A stretch of DNA of 64,000 nt from Hymenobacter jeollabukensis (GCF_005771675.1 NZ_VAJM01000010.1:1-64000); one strand, 5' to 3'; counted from the first letter of the stretch, positions 33,743 to 43,167 are shown. The notes: generated from the sequence alone by a model not told the origin. A program made the numbers and translations.

Positions 33743-34210
33743 ATGCGTCTGCGTTTCGTCGGAGCTATTTTGGTGGTGGCGCTGGATGGCGCGGCGGCCG
33801 TCGTAAGCCCCAACATGACTCCCAAACCCGATTTTCGGGCCACCGTGCAGCAGCACCTGGCCGCTATCCAGCAGCACGACTTGGCGGCCCTGCTCCGCAC
33901 CGTGACGGCCGGCGAGGCGTTGCCGCTGGTGCTGCCCAACGGCCAGCTGCTGCGCACCCGCCAGCAGTACGTCGACCTGCACAAGGAGTGGTTCGCGGAA
34001 ACCAACTGGGTGTTTACGCCCGAAATCATCACCTACACCGAAACGCCTGGCATGGCCAACGCGCTGGTGCGGGTGAAGATGGAGGACCTGGACGCCAAGG
34101 GCCAGCGCAGCAACGCCCGCTCCAACTACCTCACCCTCACCTTCGCCCAGGAAAAAGGTGAGTGGCGCCTGGTGTTCGATCAGAACACGCGCATCGTGGA
34201 AACGAAGTAA
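33743..34210 (+). CDS. NTF2-like (SnoaL/DUF4440-type) exported protein
   Basis: 155 residues with a short hydrophobic N-terminus (MRLRFVGAILVVALDGAAA) that may be a signal peptide. The rest fits the cone-shaped NTF2-like fold: helix FRATVQQHLAAIQQHDLAALL (split; residues 29-49), strand LLRTRQQYVDLHKEWF and the strands YLTLTFAQEKGEWRLVFDQ near 126-144. Such proteins include ketosteroid isomerase-like enzymes and many small binding proteins; no catalytic residue can be assigned here. It is divergent from the GNAT-nitrilase gene and converges on the next gene 18 bp away. Confidence 0.78.
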   Translation: MRLRFVGAILVVALDGAAAVVSPNMTPKPDFRATVQQHLAAIQQHDLAALLRTVTAGEALPLVLPNGQLLRTRQQYVDLHKEWFAETNWVFTPEIITYTETPGMANALVRVKMEDLDAKGQRSNARSNYLTLTFAQEKGEWRLVFDQNTRIVETK

Positions 34211-34228
34211 GCGCGCGGAACCGGCGGA

Positions 34229-35347
34229 TCAGTAGCGCACCACCTTGCCCACGGCCGTAGCGCCATCGGCCTGCCGCACGCGCAATAGTAGCGTGCCCTG
34301 CCAGGCGGCATTCAGCGGCAGCGCCGAAGCGCCTTTGGGCTGCTCGAAGCGACCCAGCAAGCGGCCCGTCAGGTCAGTTACCTCGACTTCGGCGGTGGCC
34401 GGCAGCTGCAGCTGCACGGCGGTGCCAGCCTCGGCGGCGGTGGGCCAGGCCGTCAGCGGAGCGGCGATTTTGCCCGCAGCGGCGGCCGTTGGCAGCTGGA
34501 TGCGGCGGTAAATGTCGCGGTACTCCACGTTGGTAATGACTTCCTGGCCGTTCACCACGTTGGTGGTGATGGTCAGGACCGGCACGTGAATGGTCTTGGC
34601 CAGCCACTTGTATTCCCGGCGCACCGGCAAGGTCAGGCCCTGGCCGGACGTGCCGCCCACGGCCAGGCTGTCGTGGTCTTCGATGCGCGTCACCACCCGC
34701 ACCGTCTGGAAGGTGCCGAAGGGCGTGGTGAGCGTGCCCCAGGCGTCGGGGCGGTTCACGCGCTTGCGGCGCTGCGAGAGGTAGCCGGTGCTGGCAATAA
34801 CCGCCGGCGTTTCAAAAAACGAGTTGCTGGAATCGGCGGGCGAGTTGTAGCTCAGCGGGAAGCGGTAAATCACGTCCTGCAGCGCCTGGCTTTGGTAGGT
34901 GACGGGCAGCCCAAAGCCGGTGACGGTGGCCCCGAAGCCCACCGAGCGGAAGTCGGCGTTCGAGAGGTTGTAGAACTCCACCGGGTCGGTAATCGGCAGG
35001 CCGGCGCCGAGGGCCGGCAGGGTCTGCGGCGACACCAGCGTGGCGCGGTTTACGCCGCCAAAGGGCCCAAATGCAAACTGCAGCGTCGTGGCGGTGGTGT
35101 TGATGTTGGCGTAGCGCTCCACCCGCTGGGCCGTGGGCGTGAGGGCGGCGTAGTTCCAGGTCTGGTTGGCGCCGCGGCGCGTGAGGGGCGGCGCCGAAGC
35201 GGGCAGCGCCGGGGCCGCCTGGCTGAGGCGCAGCGTGTCGCCGATAACGGGCAGGTCGGTGCGGTCGATGCTGGGCGAGGTCTGGGCCTGAGCCAGCGGC
35301 GCGGCGCCGAGCAGCAGGAAGGCAAGCGGGTAGAGGTTTGGGCGCAT
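34229..35347 (-). CDS. Secreted protein with T9SS sorting domain
   Basis: 372 residues from the ATG at 35347, giving a signal peptide MRPNLYPLAFLLLGAAPLAQ. The central 300 residues are beta-rich and not recognised: RRGANQTWNYAALTPTAQ at about 55-72 and VVTRIEDHDSLAVGG near 215. The end (about 295-372) has the type IX sorting pattern: VEVTDLTGRLLGRFEQPKG, LPLNAAWQGTLLLRVRQADG and a final GKVVRY. It is therefore probably exported across the outer membrane. Function unknown. TATCTTGC on the coding strand at about 35372-35379 resembles the -7 box seen before other genes here. Confidence 0.78.
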   Translation of the reverse strand: MRPNLYPLAFLLLGAAPLAQAQTSPSIDRTDLPVIGDTLRLSQAAPALPASAPPLTRRGANQTWNYAALTPTAQRVERYANINTTATTLQFAFGPFGGVNRATLVSPQTLPALGAGLPITDPVEFYNLSNADFRSVGFGATVTGFGLPVTYQSQALQDVIYRFPLSYNSPADSSNSFFETPAVIASTGYLSQRRKRVNRPDAWGTLTTPFGTFQTVRVVTRIEDHDSLAVGGTSGQGLTLPVRREYKWLAKTIHVPVLTITTNVVNGQEVITNVEYRDIYRRIQLPTAAAAGKIAAPLTAWPTAAEAGTAVQLQLPATAEVEVTDLTGRLLGRFEQPKGASALPLNAAWQGTLLLRVRQADGATAVGKVVRY

Positions 35348-35459
35348 AGGCGGCGAGGGGCGGTAAGGGCTCAGCAAGATACGCAGCGGCGCGGCGGCAC
35401 AAAAAAGCTCCGCGCGGCCGAAGCCACGCGGAGCCCTGCGCCCAAATCGGGCCGGAGTG

Positions 35460-36116
35460 CTATATGCTCATTTCGGGCACGCCGGCGGCCGGCACCACCA
35501 AGCGGCCCGCGGTGGCGGCCTGAATCTGCTCCACCGTGACGCCCGGGGCCCGCTCGCGCAGCACGAAGCCGTCGGGCGTCACATCGAGCACGGCCAGCTC
35601 GGTCACGATTTTCTTCACACAGCGCAGCCCGGTGATGGGCAGCGTACAGTCGGGGAGCAGCTTCGAGGAGCCGTCCTTGGCCACGTGCTGCATGGCCACG
35701 ATGATGTTCTTGGCCGAGGCCACCAAATCCATGGCGCCGCCCATGCCCTTCACCATCTTGCCCGGAATCTTCCAGTTGGCAATGTCGCCGCGCTCCGACA
35801 CTTCCATGGCCCCAAGGATGGTCAAATCCACGTGCTCCCCGCGAATCATGCCGAACGACTCGGCCGAGGAGAAGATGCTGGAGCCGGGCAGCGTGGTCAC
35901 CGTCTGCTTGCCGGCGTTGATCAGGTCCGGGTCCACTTCGGCTTCGGTGGGGAAAGGGCCCATGCCCAGCAGCCCGTTTTCGGACTGCAGCACCACGTTG
36001 ATGCCCTGCGGGATGTAGTTGGCCACCAGCGTGGGAATGCCGATGCCGAGGTTGACGTAGTAGCCGTCTTTTACTTCTTGCGCGATGCGCCGGGCAATGC
36101 CGTGTTTGTCAAGCAT
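35460..36116 (-). CDS. scoB: 3-Oxoacid CoA-transferase, subunit B
   Basis: 218 residues from the ATG at 36116. This is the B subunit of succinyl-CoA:3-ketoacid (or acetoacetate) CoA-transferase, which moves CoA between a dicarboxylic acyl-CoA and acetoacetate for ketone-body or short-chain-acid use. The catalytic glutamate is in [11 protein letters not shown] (Glu46), and [10 protein letters not shown] (22-31) and [19 protein letters not shown] are family signatures. The A subunit is at 37484-38185 on the same strand, but a serine-hydrolase gene lies between, which is unusual: these genes are normally adjacent. All three read leftwards with gaps of 20-30 bp, so they are probably one operon. 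Confidence 0.93.
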   Translation of the reverse strand: MLDKHGIARRIAQEVKDGYYVNLGIGIPTLVANYIPQGINVVLQSENGLLGMGPFPTEAEVDPDLINAGKQTVTTLPGSSIFSSAESFGMIRGEHVDLTILGAMEVSERGDIANWKIPGKMVKGMGGAMDLVASAKNIIVAMQHVAKDGSSKLLPDCTLPITGLRCVKKIVTELAVLDVTPDGFVLRERAPGVTVEQIQAATAGRLVVPAAGVPEMSI

Positions 36117-36136
36117 GAGGGTGGGAGCGTAGCGGG

Positions 36137-37453
36137 TTAGTTGGCCGCGGGGGCCGGGGAAGTTACGGCCGCGCGCACCTGCTGCTTGAACTTGGCGGGC
36201 AGGTCGCGGGCGGTGGTGTTGGGGTATTTCTGGGTGTAGAGCAGGGCCACCACCTTGCGCGTGGGGTCGACCCAGTAGGTGGTGCCGAAGATGCCGCCCC
36301 ACTCGTAGCTGCCTTCCGATAGCCCGGATTTTTCGGCGTTGGCGGCCGTCATGATGCTGAAGCCCAGGCCGAACTTGTTGCCGCCCTGCTCCAGCGCACC
36401 CATCTGGTTCGAGGTCATCAGGCGCACGGTGGCGGGCTGCAGCAGGCGGCGGCCGCCGTACTCGCCCCCGTTGAGCAGCATCTGCAGGAAGATGGCGTAG
36501 TCGTCGATGGTGGAGGAGAGGCCCGCCCCGCCCGAAAAGTAGGTACCGGCCTGCCTGGGGTAGTCCGGCATCATCGGGCCCATCACGCCGCCCGCGGGCG
36601 GCACCGGCACCAGCTTCTTGCTCTGCGGATCTTCGGTGTAGAGCCGGGCCAGCCGGTTGTGCCGGTCGGCGGGCAGGTAGAAGTAGGTGTCGCGCATGTT
36701 CAGCGGCTCGAACAGCCGCCGGCGCAGAAACTGGTCGAGCGGCTGTCCGCTGAGCACTTCGATCAGCCGGCCCACCACGTCCACGCTCAGCCCGTAGGTA
36801 AACTGTTCCCCGGGCTGGTGCAGCAGCGGCAGCCGGCCCAGCTGGTCCATCGAAGTAGCCAGCAGCCCCCCGGGCGTGCCGATACCGCTCGGAATGCCGG
36901 CTTTGGCGTAAATGGCGCGGGCCTCCTTGCTGCCGATAACCGGGTAGCCCAGGCCCGAGGTGTGGGTGAGCAACTGCCGGATGGTTATTTCCGACTTGGC
37001 CGGCACGGTGGTGTAGCTGCTGTCCTGGGGGTTGAACGAAGCCAGCACCTGCGGGTGGGCAAAGGCCGGCAGGTACTGGCTCACCGGGTCGTCGAGCTGA
37101 AACTTGCCCTCGTCGTAGAGCAGCATCAGGCCCGCGCTGGCCACGGCCTTGGTCTGCGAGGCAATGCGGAAAATGGCGTCGGGCCGCAGGGGCGTCTTGG
37201 CCGCCACGTCGTCGTAGCCGAAGGCTTTGCGGTAGATGATGCGGCCATCCTGCGCCACCAGGGCAATGGCGCCGGGCACCCGCTCGGTGCTCACGTACTC
37301 CTGCAGCAGCTGGTCGAGGCCGGGCAGCGGGCGGGGCCGCGCCGCCAGGGTGCGGGCAGCCGGGCGCGCCGCCGTGGCCGGGGCTGCCGTGTGGCAGCCC
37401 GCCGCGGGGCCCAGGCTCAAGGCGAGCAGCAGGAGGTAAGCAGCCGGTTTCAT
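36137..37453 (-). CDS. Serine hydrolase lipoprotein, class C beta-lactamase fold
   Basis: 438 residues with a lipoprotein signal ending LGPAAGC (Cys20), so it is anchored in an outer or inner membrane facing the periplasm. The fold is the beta-lactamase/D,D-peptidase (EstB-like) type: S-x-x-K motif SQTK (Ser99, Lys102) followed by the Tyr motif in FTYGLSVDV (Y-x-S in place of Y-x-N) and HTSGLGYP near 165. Members include esterases, D-aminopeptidases and penicillin-binding enzymes, rarely true beta-lactamases, so an esterase or lactonase activity is more likely than drug resistance. Placed between the two CoA-transferase subunit genes, which invites the idea that it supplies a hydroxy- or keto-acid from an ester; this is inference. 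Confidence 0.9.
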   Translation of the reverse strand: MKPAAYLLLLALSLGPAAGCHTAAPATAARPAARTLAARPRPLPGLDQLLQEYVSTERVPGAIALVAQDGRIIYRKAFGYDDVAAKTPLRPDAIFRIASQTKAVASAGLMLLYDEGKFQLDDPVSQYLPAFAHPQVLASFNPQDSSYTTVPAKSEITIRQLLTHTSGLGYPVIGSKEARAIYAKAGIPSGIGTPGGLLATSMDQLGRLPLLHQPGEQFTYGLSVDVVGRLIEVLSGQPLDQFLRRRLFEPLNMRDTYFYLPADRHNRLARLYTEDPQSKKLVPVPPAGGVMGPMMPDYPRQAGTYFSGGAGLSSTIDDYAIFLQMLLNGGEYGGRRLLQPATVRLMTSNQMGALEQGGNKFGLGFSIMTAANAEKSGLSEGSYEWGGIFGTTYWVDPTRKVVALLYTQKYPNTTARDLPAKFKQQVRAAVTSPAPAAN

Positions 37454-37483
37454 CGGGGGCAGGTGGGGCGGAAGCGGCGGCGC

Positions 37484-38185
37484 TTAGTTGGCGGCGCGCA
37501 CCGTGCGCTGCTCAATGCGCTTTTCGTAGTCTTTGCCCTGGAAAATGCGCTGCACGTAGATGCCGGGCGTATGAATCTGGTTGGGGTCCAGCTCGCCGGC
37601 GGGCACCAGCTCCTCCACCTCGGCCACCGTGATTTTGCCGGCCGTGGCCATCATCGGGTTGAAGTTGCGGGCCGTGCCTTTGTAGATCAGGTTGCCGGCC
37701 GTGTCGCCCTTCCAGGCTTTCACCAGGGCGTAATCGGCGTGCAGGGCGGTTTCCAGCAAGTACATCTTGCCGTTGAACTCGCGGCTTTCCTTGCCCTCGC
37801 CCACCTCGGTGCCGTAGCCGGCCGGGGTGAAGAAGGCCGGAATGCCCGCCCCGCCCGCGCGGCAGCGCTCGGCCAGGGTGCCCTGCGGAATCAGCTCCAC
37901 TTCCAGCTCGCCCGAGAGCAGCTGCCGCTCGAATTCGGCGTTTTCGCCCACGTAGCTGGAAATCATCTTCTTCACCTGCCGCTGCTGCAGCAGCAGCCCA
38001 ATGCCAAAGTCGTCGACGCCGGCGTTGTTGGAAATGCAGGTCAGGTTGGTCACACCCAGGCGCAGAATTTCCTGAATGCTGTTTTCGGGAATGCCGCACA
38101 GGCCGAAGCCGCCGAGCATCAGCGTCATGCCGTCGGTGAGGCCCTGCAGCGCAGCCTGCGCGTCGGCCACTACTTTATTGATCAT
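37484..38185 (-). CDS. scoA: 3-Oxoacid CoA-transferase, subunit A
   Basis: 233 residues from the ATG at 38185. Partner of the B subunit at 35460-36116. Typical motifs are [13 protein letters not shown] (23-35, CoA-binding loop), [15 protein letters not shown] (47-61), [20 protein letters not shown] and [21 protein letters not shown] near 170-190. The subunit forms the heterotetramer with the B subunit and contains no catalytic glutamate itself. It is the first gene of the three-gene leftward operon with the serine hydrolase. TAACTTGC on the coding strand, just upstream at about 38212-38219, fits the TAnnTTGC pattern of other leaders here. Confidence 0.93.
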   Translation of the reverse strand: MINKVVADAQAALQGLTDGMTLMLGGFGLCGIPENSIQEILRLGVTNLTCISNNAGVDDFGIGLLLQQRQVKKMISSYVGENAEFERQLLSGELEVELIPQGTLAERCRAGGAGIPAFFTPAGYGTEVGEGKESREFNGKMYLLETALHADYALVKAWKGDTAGNLIYKGTARNFNPMMATAGKITVAEVEELVPAGELDPNQIHTPGIYVQRIFQGKDYEKRIEQRTVRAAN

Positions 38186-38337
38186 AGAAGAAAGGGGGGA
38201 ATTGGGCCGGCAAGTTATCAATCTGCCCGAAAGCAGGGCCCAGGTTCCCCGGCCTGAATACACGAAGGGGGTAGGGGCGCGACCTAACGCTGCTCACAGG
38301 ATAGCCGTATCAGCAACCACGACCGAACCGCCCGGCG

Positions 38338-39567
38338 TCAGGGCCGGGCAGCGGGCGGCTCGTAGTCGACGGGCAGCAGCTCCCCGATTTTCTCGAAGCT
38401 CCAGTAGCCTTCCGTATACACCGCCAGCGGGTCGAGCAGCTGCCCGGTGGGCGTGATTTCCACGGCCGGCCGCAGCAGGTGCAGCACCGAAATCTGCTGC
38501 TCGGGCCGGGGCGGCGGCTCGCCGAGGCGGTGGGGCAGGGTGTAGGCCGGGTCGGGCTTTTCGCGCTGGTAAGTCACCTGGGCTAGGTCGCGGAAGTGCA
38601 GCTGCACCGCCCGCCCGCCGGGACCGAGGCGGCGCAGGCTGTCGGCGGGCAGGGGGCGGGTGTAGAGGTAGGCGTATTGCGGCGGCTCGCGCAGCTGCCG
38701 CAGCAGCGAGTCGGCCGGGTGCCACACCTCATGGGCGTGGCGCTGACGCTCCAGGCGCAGCAAGGAATCGGCGCGCGCCCAGCGCCGGTTAGGCACGCGG
38801 CGCAGGCGGTTGACCACGAAGCCTGCGTCGGCGAGCTGACCGGAGCGCACGCCGCGCAGAAAGTGGGTGAGCGAGCCGCGGTACGCCGCCAGGCGGTTGG
38901 CGGCGTACCGCGCCTGCTTGGCCGCGCTCTTGGTCGGCAGCTCCTCAAACACCGGCCAGGCGTAGTACGACAGCACTTGCTCGCGGAAATTGATCTGAAA
39001 ATGCAGCCCGTAAAACCGGATGCGGTAGCCCAGCGCCGCGTTGTCGACCTGCAGGTAGTCGTAGGCCTCGGCCGTCAGCTCGCCTGCCTGGGCGTCGAAC
39101 TCCACGCGCACGCCGTCGGGGTTGCGGATGCGGCACTGCCGGGAAAACGCGGTGTTGCCCAGAAACAGCTCAACGAAGCGCTGGTAATCCTCGGGCTTGT
39201 TGCGGTGCGGCCGGATGACCACGCCGGCCAGCTGCTGGCTCAGCGGCGCGGGCCGGAGCTGGACCACCACGGGCGTTTGCCCCACCGTCACATTCTGCCG
39301 CGCGAGGCGGTAGCCCAAATACGACACCACCAAGTCGTAATTGCCGGCGGGCACCCCCGACAGGCTGAAATGGCCCGCCTCATCGGTGGTGGCGCCGCGG
39401 GTGGTGTTGGCCAGAAACACGCTGGCAAAGGCCAGCGGCGCCTGCGTCACGGAGTCGCGCACCTCGCCGCTGATGGTAGCCTGGGCCCGCGCCGCGTGCG
39501 GCAGCCCTAGCGTGCCGAGCACCAGCAGCCGCGCCCAAAAAAGAAATCGGAGAAATAACCCGCGCAT
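38338..39567 (-). CDS. Carboxypeptidase-regulatory-like domain protein, paralogue 1
   Basis: 409 residues with a signal peptide (LVLGTLGLPHAARAQ). Residues 30-115 form a carboxypeptidase-D regulatory-like (transthyretin-like) beta sandwich: ISGEVRDSVTQAPLAFASVF and GNYDLVVSYLGYRLARQ. The remaining 290 residues form a domain shared with the protein at 39797-41050: LQVDNAALGYRI, YYAWPVFEELP, AANRLAAYRGSLTHFLRGV and the ending EGYWSFEKIGELLPVDY. Such proteins sit in the periplasm or outer membrane and are common in Bacteroidota, often beside TonB systems, but their role is not known. A -7 box lies only 8 nt before the ATG, so the message is nearly leaderless. Confidence 0.82.
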   Translation of the reverse strand: MRGLFLRFLFWARLLVLGTLGLPHAARAQATISGEVRDSVTQAPLAFASVFLANTTRGATTDEAGHFSLSGVPAGNYDLVVSYLGYRLARQNVTVGQTPVVVQLRPAPLSQQLAGVVIRPHRNKPEDYQRFVELFLGNTAFSRQCRIRNPDGVRVEFDAQAGELTAEAYDYLQVDNAALGYRIRFYGLHFQINFREQVLSYYAWPVFEELPTKSAAKQARYAANRLAAYRGSLTHFLRGVRSGQLADAGFVVNRLRRVPNRRWARADSLLRLERQRHAHEVWHPADSLLRQLREPPQYAYLYTRPLPADSLRRLGPGGRAVQLHFRDLAQVTYQREKPDPAYTLPHRLGEPPPRPEQQISVLHLLRPAVEITPTGQLLDPLAVYTEGYWSFEKIGELLPVDYEPPAARP

Positions 39568-39574
39568 AAGGGCT

Positions 39575-39582
39575 CAAACCTA
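39575..39582 (-). promoter_or_regulatory. -7 box TAGGTTTG, near-leaderless start
   Basis: Complement of CAAACCTA, an exact TAnnTTTG match ending 8 nt before the ATG at 39567. Transcription would begin close to the start codon. Confidence 0.5.
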
Positions 39583-39732
39583 CGGCCGTGGCATATTTAT
39601 CGGCAGTGCCTGCGCTTAAAAAAAGTAGCCGTTATAGCTGTTCTCCCGTCCGTGTATCATCCTTGTTCTTCCAAAGACCGGTCGGCCGGCTTTGGGAACT
39701 GCTCTAAGTAGAAATGAACAGCTGGCAAGCAA

Positions 39733-39775
39733 CGAAAAAGGCCGCCCGCTAAGCTTCAGCGGGCGGCCTTTTTCG
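39733..39775 (-). terminator. Intrinsic terminator after paralogue 2
   Basis: Perfect 18-bp arms with GC core GGCCGCCCGCT/AGCGGGCGGCC, loop of 7 nt, and A/T tracts on the outside. It lies just past the stop at 39797 and could act in both directions. Confidence 0.92.
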
Positions 39776-39796
39776 GGCGCGTAAGCGCCGCTGGAG

Positions 39797-41050
39797 CTAT
39801 TTGCTGCGTCCCGGCGTCGTGGCCGGCGCGGGCGTGGTGGGCACGTAGTCGAAGGGCAGAAACTCCCCGATTTTCTCGAAGCCCCAGTACTCGCCCACTG
39901 ATACGTCGAGCGGGTTCCGCAACGAGCCGTCGGCCTGAATTTCGGCCCGGTGGCGGTTCAGCCGCAGGCGCGACACCTCGCGCAGCGCGGGGTAAGTCGT
40001 GCGCGAGCCGCCCAGCGGCGACATGGCCCGCTTGTAGCGCGGGTCGGGCGCCTCGCCGAAGTAGGCCACCTGCAGCTCGCCCGAGAAGCGCAGGAACACG
40101 CGCTTGCCGTCGGCCGATACTTGGCGGATGCTGTCGATGGGCAGGGCGGTGGGGTTCAGGGTGGCGTACACCGGGCCCGAGCGGCTCCAGAGCGTGAGCG
40201 AGTCCTTTTCGGCGCGGGTCAGGTCGCTGCCGTCGGGGTGGCGCTCCAGCAGCATCTGGCGCAGGCTGTCGGTCTGGCCGAAGCGCTTGTTCACCGTCAC
40301 CTTGATCTGCTGGGCCATGAAGTTTTCGGTGCGCAGGCGGTTGCGGTACACGCTGCGCAGAAAGTGCATAAACGAGCCGTTGTAGGCCTTCAGGCGGTTG
40401 GCGGCCCACAGCTTCTGCTGGGCCTCGTCCTTGGGCTTCATTTCCTCGAACACCGGCTCGCCGTAGTACGACACGGCGCCGTCCTCGGGGTCGTAGCTGA
40501 ATTCTAGGCCGAAGTACTTCAGGCGGTAGCCCAGCGCGTCGTTATCCACCTGCAGATACTCCTTGGCGCGGGCCCGCAGCTGCTTGTCTTCCTCGTCGAA
40601 GAAGACGCGCACGGCCTCGGGGTTGCTCACGCGGCACTGCTCCGAAAATTGCGTGCCGCCCAAAAACAGCTCCGAAAACTGCTTGTACTCCTCCGGCTTG
40701 TTGGGTTCGGGCTTGATGACGACCTCGCCCAGGCTGTTGCCCACTGGCGAGAGCAGCAGGGTGAACTGCTGCGAGGGGCCGCTCATGGTCACGCTCTGCT
40801 TGGAGAGGCGGTAGCCCACGTAGGAGCACACCATGTCGTAGGTGCCGTTGGGCACCCGGCTGATTTCAAACTTGCCCTGGTCCGAGGTCGACGAGCCGAA
40901 GGTGGTATTGGCCAGAAACACGCTGGCAAAGGCCAGCGGCTCCTTGGTCAGCGAGTCGAGCACGACGCCCGTAAGCCGGTTCTGGGCCTGGGCCGCCGCG
41001 CCGACAAGCAGCAGGCAGCCCAGCAAAAACATCCGCAAAGAATTCTTCAT
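39797..41050 (-). CDS. Carboxypeptidase-regulatory-like domain protein, paralogue 2
   Basis: 417 residues with signal peptide (MFLLGCLLLVGAAAQAQ). Same architecture as the gene at 38338: regulatory-like sandwich at about 23-110 (LTGVVLDSLTKEPLAFASVF, GTYDMVCSYVGYRLSKQ) then the shared domain (YLQVDNDALGYRLKYFGLEF, YYGEPVFEEM, AANRLKAYNGSFMHFLRSVY, GEYWGFEKIGEFLPFDYVP). The two copies are separated by a terminator and so are independently expressed. It lies 30 bp after ribF on the same strand and may be read from the same promoter. Function unknown. Confidence 0.85.
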   Translation of the reverse strand: MKNSLRMFLLGCLLLVGAAAQAQNRLTGVVLDSLTKEPLAFASVFLANTTFGSSTSDQGKFEISRVPNGTYDMVCSYVGYRLSKQSVTMSGPSQQFTLLLSPVGNSLGEVVIKPEPNKPEEYKQFSELFLGGTQFSEQCRVSNPEAVRVFFDEEDKQLRARAKEYLQVDNDALGYRLKYFGLEFSYDPEDGAVSYYGEPVFEEMKPKDEAQQKLWAANRLKAYNGSFMHFLRSVYRNRLRTENFMAQQIKVTVNKRFGQTDSLRQMLLERHPDGSDLTRAEKDSLTLWSRSGPVYATLNPTALPIDSIRQVSADGKRVFLRFSGELQVAYFGEAPDPRYKRAMSPLGGSRTTYPALREVSRLRLNRHRAEIQADGSLRNPLDVSVGEYWGFEKIGEFLPFDYVPTTPAPATTPGRSK

Positions 41051-41080
41051 GCAAGGGTGGAATACAAAATCAGGGCCAGG

Positions 41081-42034
41081 CTACCCACCAACGAGGTGGG
41101 CCCGGGCCGCGTCGGCGTCCTTGGCCAGCTGGGCCTTCAGCGCGTCGAGGCCGTTGAACTTCTGCTCGTCGCGCAGGCGGGCCACAAACTGCACCGTCAG
41201 CGGCTGGTCGTACAGGTCGCCGTCGAAGTCGAGTAAGTGCGCCTCCACGGTTTCCTGCAGGCTGCCGCCCACCGTGGGCCGCACGCCGATGTTGAGCATG
41301 GCCGGGTACCGGGTGCCCGCCGCCGTGGTGGCCATGACGGCGTACACGCCGCGGCCCGGCACCAGCTTCAACGTTTCTTCGCAGCGAATATTGGCCGTGG
41401 GGTAGCCAATCGTGCGCCCGAGCTGCTGCCCGCGCACCACCGTGCCGGTGAAGGGGTAGTCGTAGCCGAGGTAGCGGGCGGCGGTGCCCACGTCGCCGGC
41501 CTCCAGGGCCCGACGGATGCGGGTGCTGCTCACGCCCACCGCGTCCACGTCCTCGCGCGGGATTTCCTCGACTTCCAGTCCGTACTCGGCCGCGTGCTGC
41601 TGCAGGTACTCGAAGCTGCCCTCCCGGTTTTTGCCGAAGCGGTGGTCGTAGCCGATGACGAGCTTGGCGGTGCCCACTTTCTCCAGCAGCAGCTCGCGGA
41701 TGTACTGCTCGGAGGTCCACCCCGCGAATTCGCGGGTGAACGGCACGATGAGCAGGTAATCCACCCCGTAGCCTTCGAGCTTCTCGATGCGCTCCTCCAG
41801 GGTGTTGAGCAGGTGCAGGGGCTTGGGGTCGGGGTGGGCGGGGGGCGGCGCCAGCACCAGGCGCGGGTGCGGCCAGTAGGTGATGACCACGCTCGGCCCG
41901 CCCGAGAGACGGGCCACTTCCTGCAGGCGCTGCAGAATCTTGTGGTGGCCCAGGTGCACCCCGTCGAAGGTGCCGCTGGTGACCACGGCGTTGTGGAGGC
42001 GCGGAAATTCGGCGGGGTCGCGGACTACTTGCAT
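41081..42034 (-). CDS. ribF: Bifunctional riboflavin kinase/FAD synthetase
   Basis: 317 residues from the ATG at 42034 (a GTG one codon earlier is less likely). Makes FMN from riboflavin and then FAD. The N-terminal adenylyltransferase domain has the HxGH-type loop GTFDGVHLGHHK (about 20-31) and GVSSTRIRRALEAG (about 164-177); the C-terminal kinase domain has GRTIGYPTANI (about 203-213), NIGVRPTVGG and the EAHLLDFDGDLYDQP segment. Length and order are standard. Upstream 42035-42486 holds the leader with TACTTTCG-like -7 sequence near 42145, a 30-bp repeat at 42251 and nothing else certain. Confidence 0.96.
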   Translation of the reverse strand: MQVVRDPAEFPRLHNAVVTSGTFDGVHLGHHKILQRLQEVARLSGGPSVVITYWPHPRLVLAPPPAHPDPKPLHLLNTLEERIEKLEGYGVDYLLIVPFTREFAGWTSEQYIRELLLEKVGTAKLVIGYDHRFGKNREGSFEYLQQHAAEYGLEVEEIPREDVDAVGVSSTRIRRALEAGDVGTAARYLGYDYPFTGTVVRGQQLGRTIGYPTANIRCEETLKLVPGRGVYAVMATTAAGTRYPAMLNIGVRPTVGGSLQETVEAHLLDFDGDLYDQPLTVQFVARLRDEQKFNGLDALKAQLAKDADAARAHLVGG

Positions 42035-42250
42035 CACTGATAGGAGCTGATTGCGCTGATGGGCTTGACGCCTTCCTCCGGTTACGCTGATTCAGACGAA
42101 CCGGTAGGCAGCTGACGGAAAAGCTGAATACGACTTCAGCGCCGCGAAAGTAGCCACACCCCCGGCAAAAGTCACGGCCGGCAGGCTGAAACGCTACCAG
42201 CTATCGGTTTTAAACGGGAGTAACGGAGTCAGTCAACAGCCTGCCGGTCG

Positions 42251-42280
42251 TTTAGCCGCGTAGCGGCGCCACGGCAATAG
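42251..42280. repeat. Left member of a 30-bp inverted repeat pair
   Basis: TTTAGCCGCGTAGCGGCGCC followed by ACGGCAATAG matches the complement of 43248-43277 at 26 of 30 positions. The pair encloses about 1 kb with one lipoprotein gene. Confidence 0.65.
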
Positions 42281-42322
42281 TCCCGGCAACGGATTATAAG
42301 CTGTTTGAGTTGAATTCGAGTC

Positions 42323-42427
42323 ATGCAAGATGTGGTCATACTGCCCAAACGAAAAGCTTATAGCTTAGACGTATCAGCACACGCTTGGCAGCGGTTGGAG
42401 CCGTTATTAGAACTTATGTATTCCTAA
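42323..42427 (+). other. Possible 34-codon reading frame, remnant?
   Basis: An ATG frame reading MQDVVILPKRKAYSLDVSA then HAWQRLEPLLELMYS. The WQRLEPLL segment recalls the start of IS5-type transposases, but the frame is too short to decide and may not be translated. Confidence 0.2.
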
Positions 42428-42486
42428 GAAGCGCTGGTTAATAGACCACACTGGCTTGGCGAAGAAAAGAAATAGCTTTGCCGCTA

Positions 42487-42972
42487 ATGGCGAAATACTT
42501 TCATTGCCTAGCGTTCCTGTTGGCACTGCTAGTGGGTTGCCGCAGTGAGCGGGTAGCGTTGCTGCCTCCGAAAGCCAGTGTGGCGAACTGCCCGCCACCA
42601 GCCGTAGCCCCACCTACTTCTTGGCTACCTGGGCAGGTTCACAGCCAGCCGCCCGCCCGGCTGACAAGCGTGCCCCTTCGCTCACTGAGGCAGCGAGTGA
42701 AACTAGCTGCCCTTGCCCGTTCCAGGACGCGTTTGCCGGGCTTGCCGCAGCTAGTAAAGCGCAGACCTATAGCAACATTTTCGCAGGCAACTGCCCGCCC
42801 AGCGGATAATTGGGATAAGCTTGGCAAATTTCTATTGTTCGTCCTCGTTGGCCTGGGGTTAGTGCTGGCCGGTTTAATTGTCGCCCTGGCTGCTTCTGGG
42901 CTGGTCGGTGGGCTGCTGGCGCTGGTGGGAGTGGCCATCGGCGTACTCGGAGGAGTGTTGTTTTTGCATTAG
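42487..42972 (+). CDS. Small lipoprotein with C-terminal membrane segment
   Basis: 161 residues from the ATG at 42487. Signal LAFLLALLVGC gives a lipidation Cys near residue 18. A basic, Pro-rich middle (about 25-110, many Arg/Lys) is followed by two closely spaced hydrophobic helices to the end (LFVLVGLGLVLAGLIVALA, GLLALVGVAIGVLGGVLFL). Such Hymenobacter-type lipoproteins are of unknown function. Codon use is more AT-rich than the neighbours and the gene lies inside a 30-bp inverted-repeat pair, both hints of acquisition. Monocistronic. Confidence 0.7.
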   Translation: MAKYFHCLAFLLALLVGCRSERVALLPPKASVANCPPPAVAPPTSWLPGQVHSQPPARLTSVPLRSLRQRVKLAALARSRTRLPGLPQLVKRRPIATFSQATARPADNWDKLGKFLLFVLVGLGLVLAGLIVALAASGLVGGLLALVGVAIGVLGGVLFLH

Positions 42973-43167
42973 CGCCATCTGTAGCTTGGCTCATATTTGT
43001 AAAATTCGTTGCCTGCCCGTCGCAGAGACGCGACCCTCCAGGTTTCCACGTTAATGCTGCTGACCCACAGTTAGGCAAGGCTGGGGCTTGAATGCTGACC
43101 CGCACCCTTCGTGTCTCGACGACGGGCGGGTGGCGTCTGCGGCTAACTTAACTTCTTGTAACGACCA

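Noticed and set aside
36137-37453. Beta-lactamase resistance gene
   Set aside because: Fold is class C-like, but the Y-x-S motif and context fit esterase/peptidase members, not a resistance enzyme.
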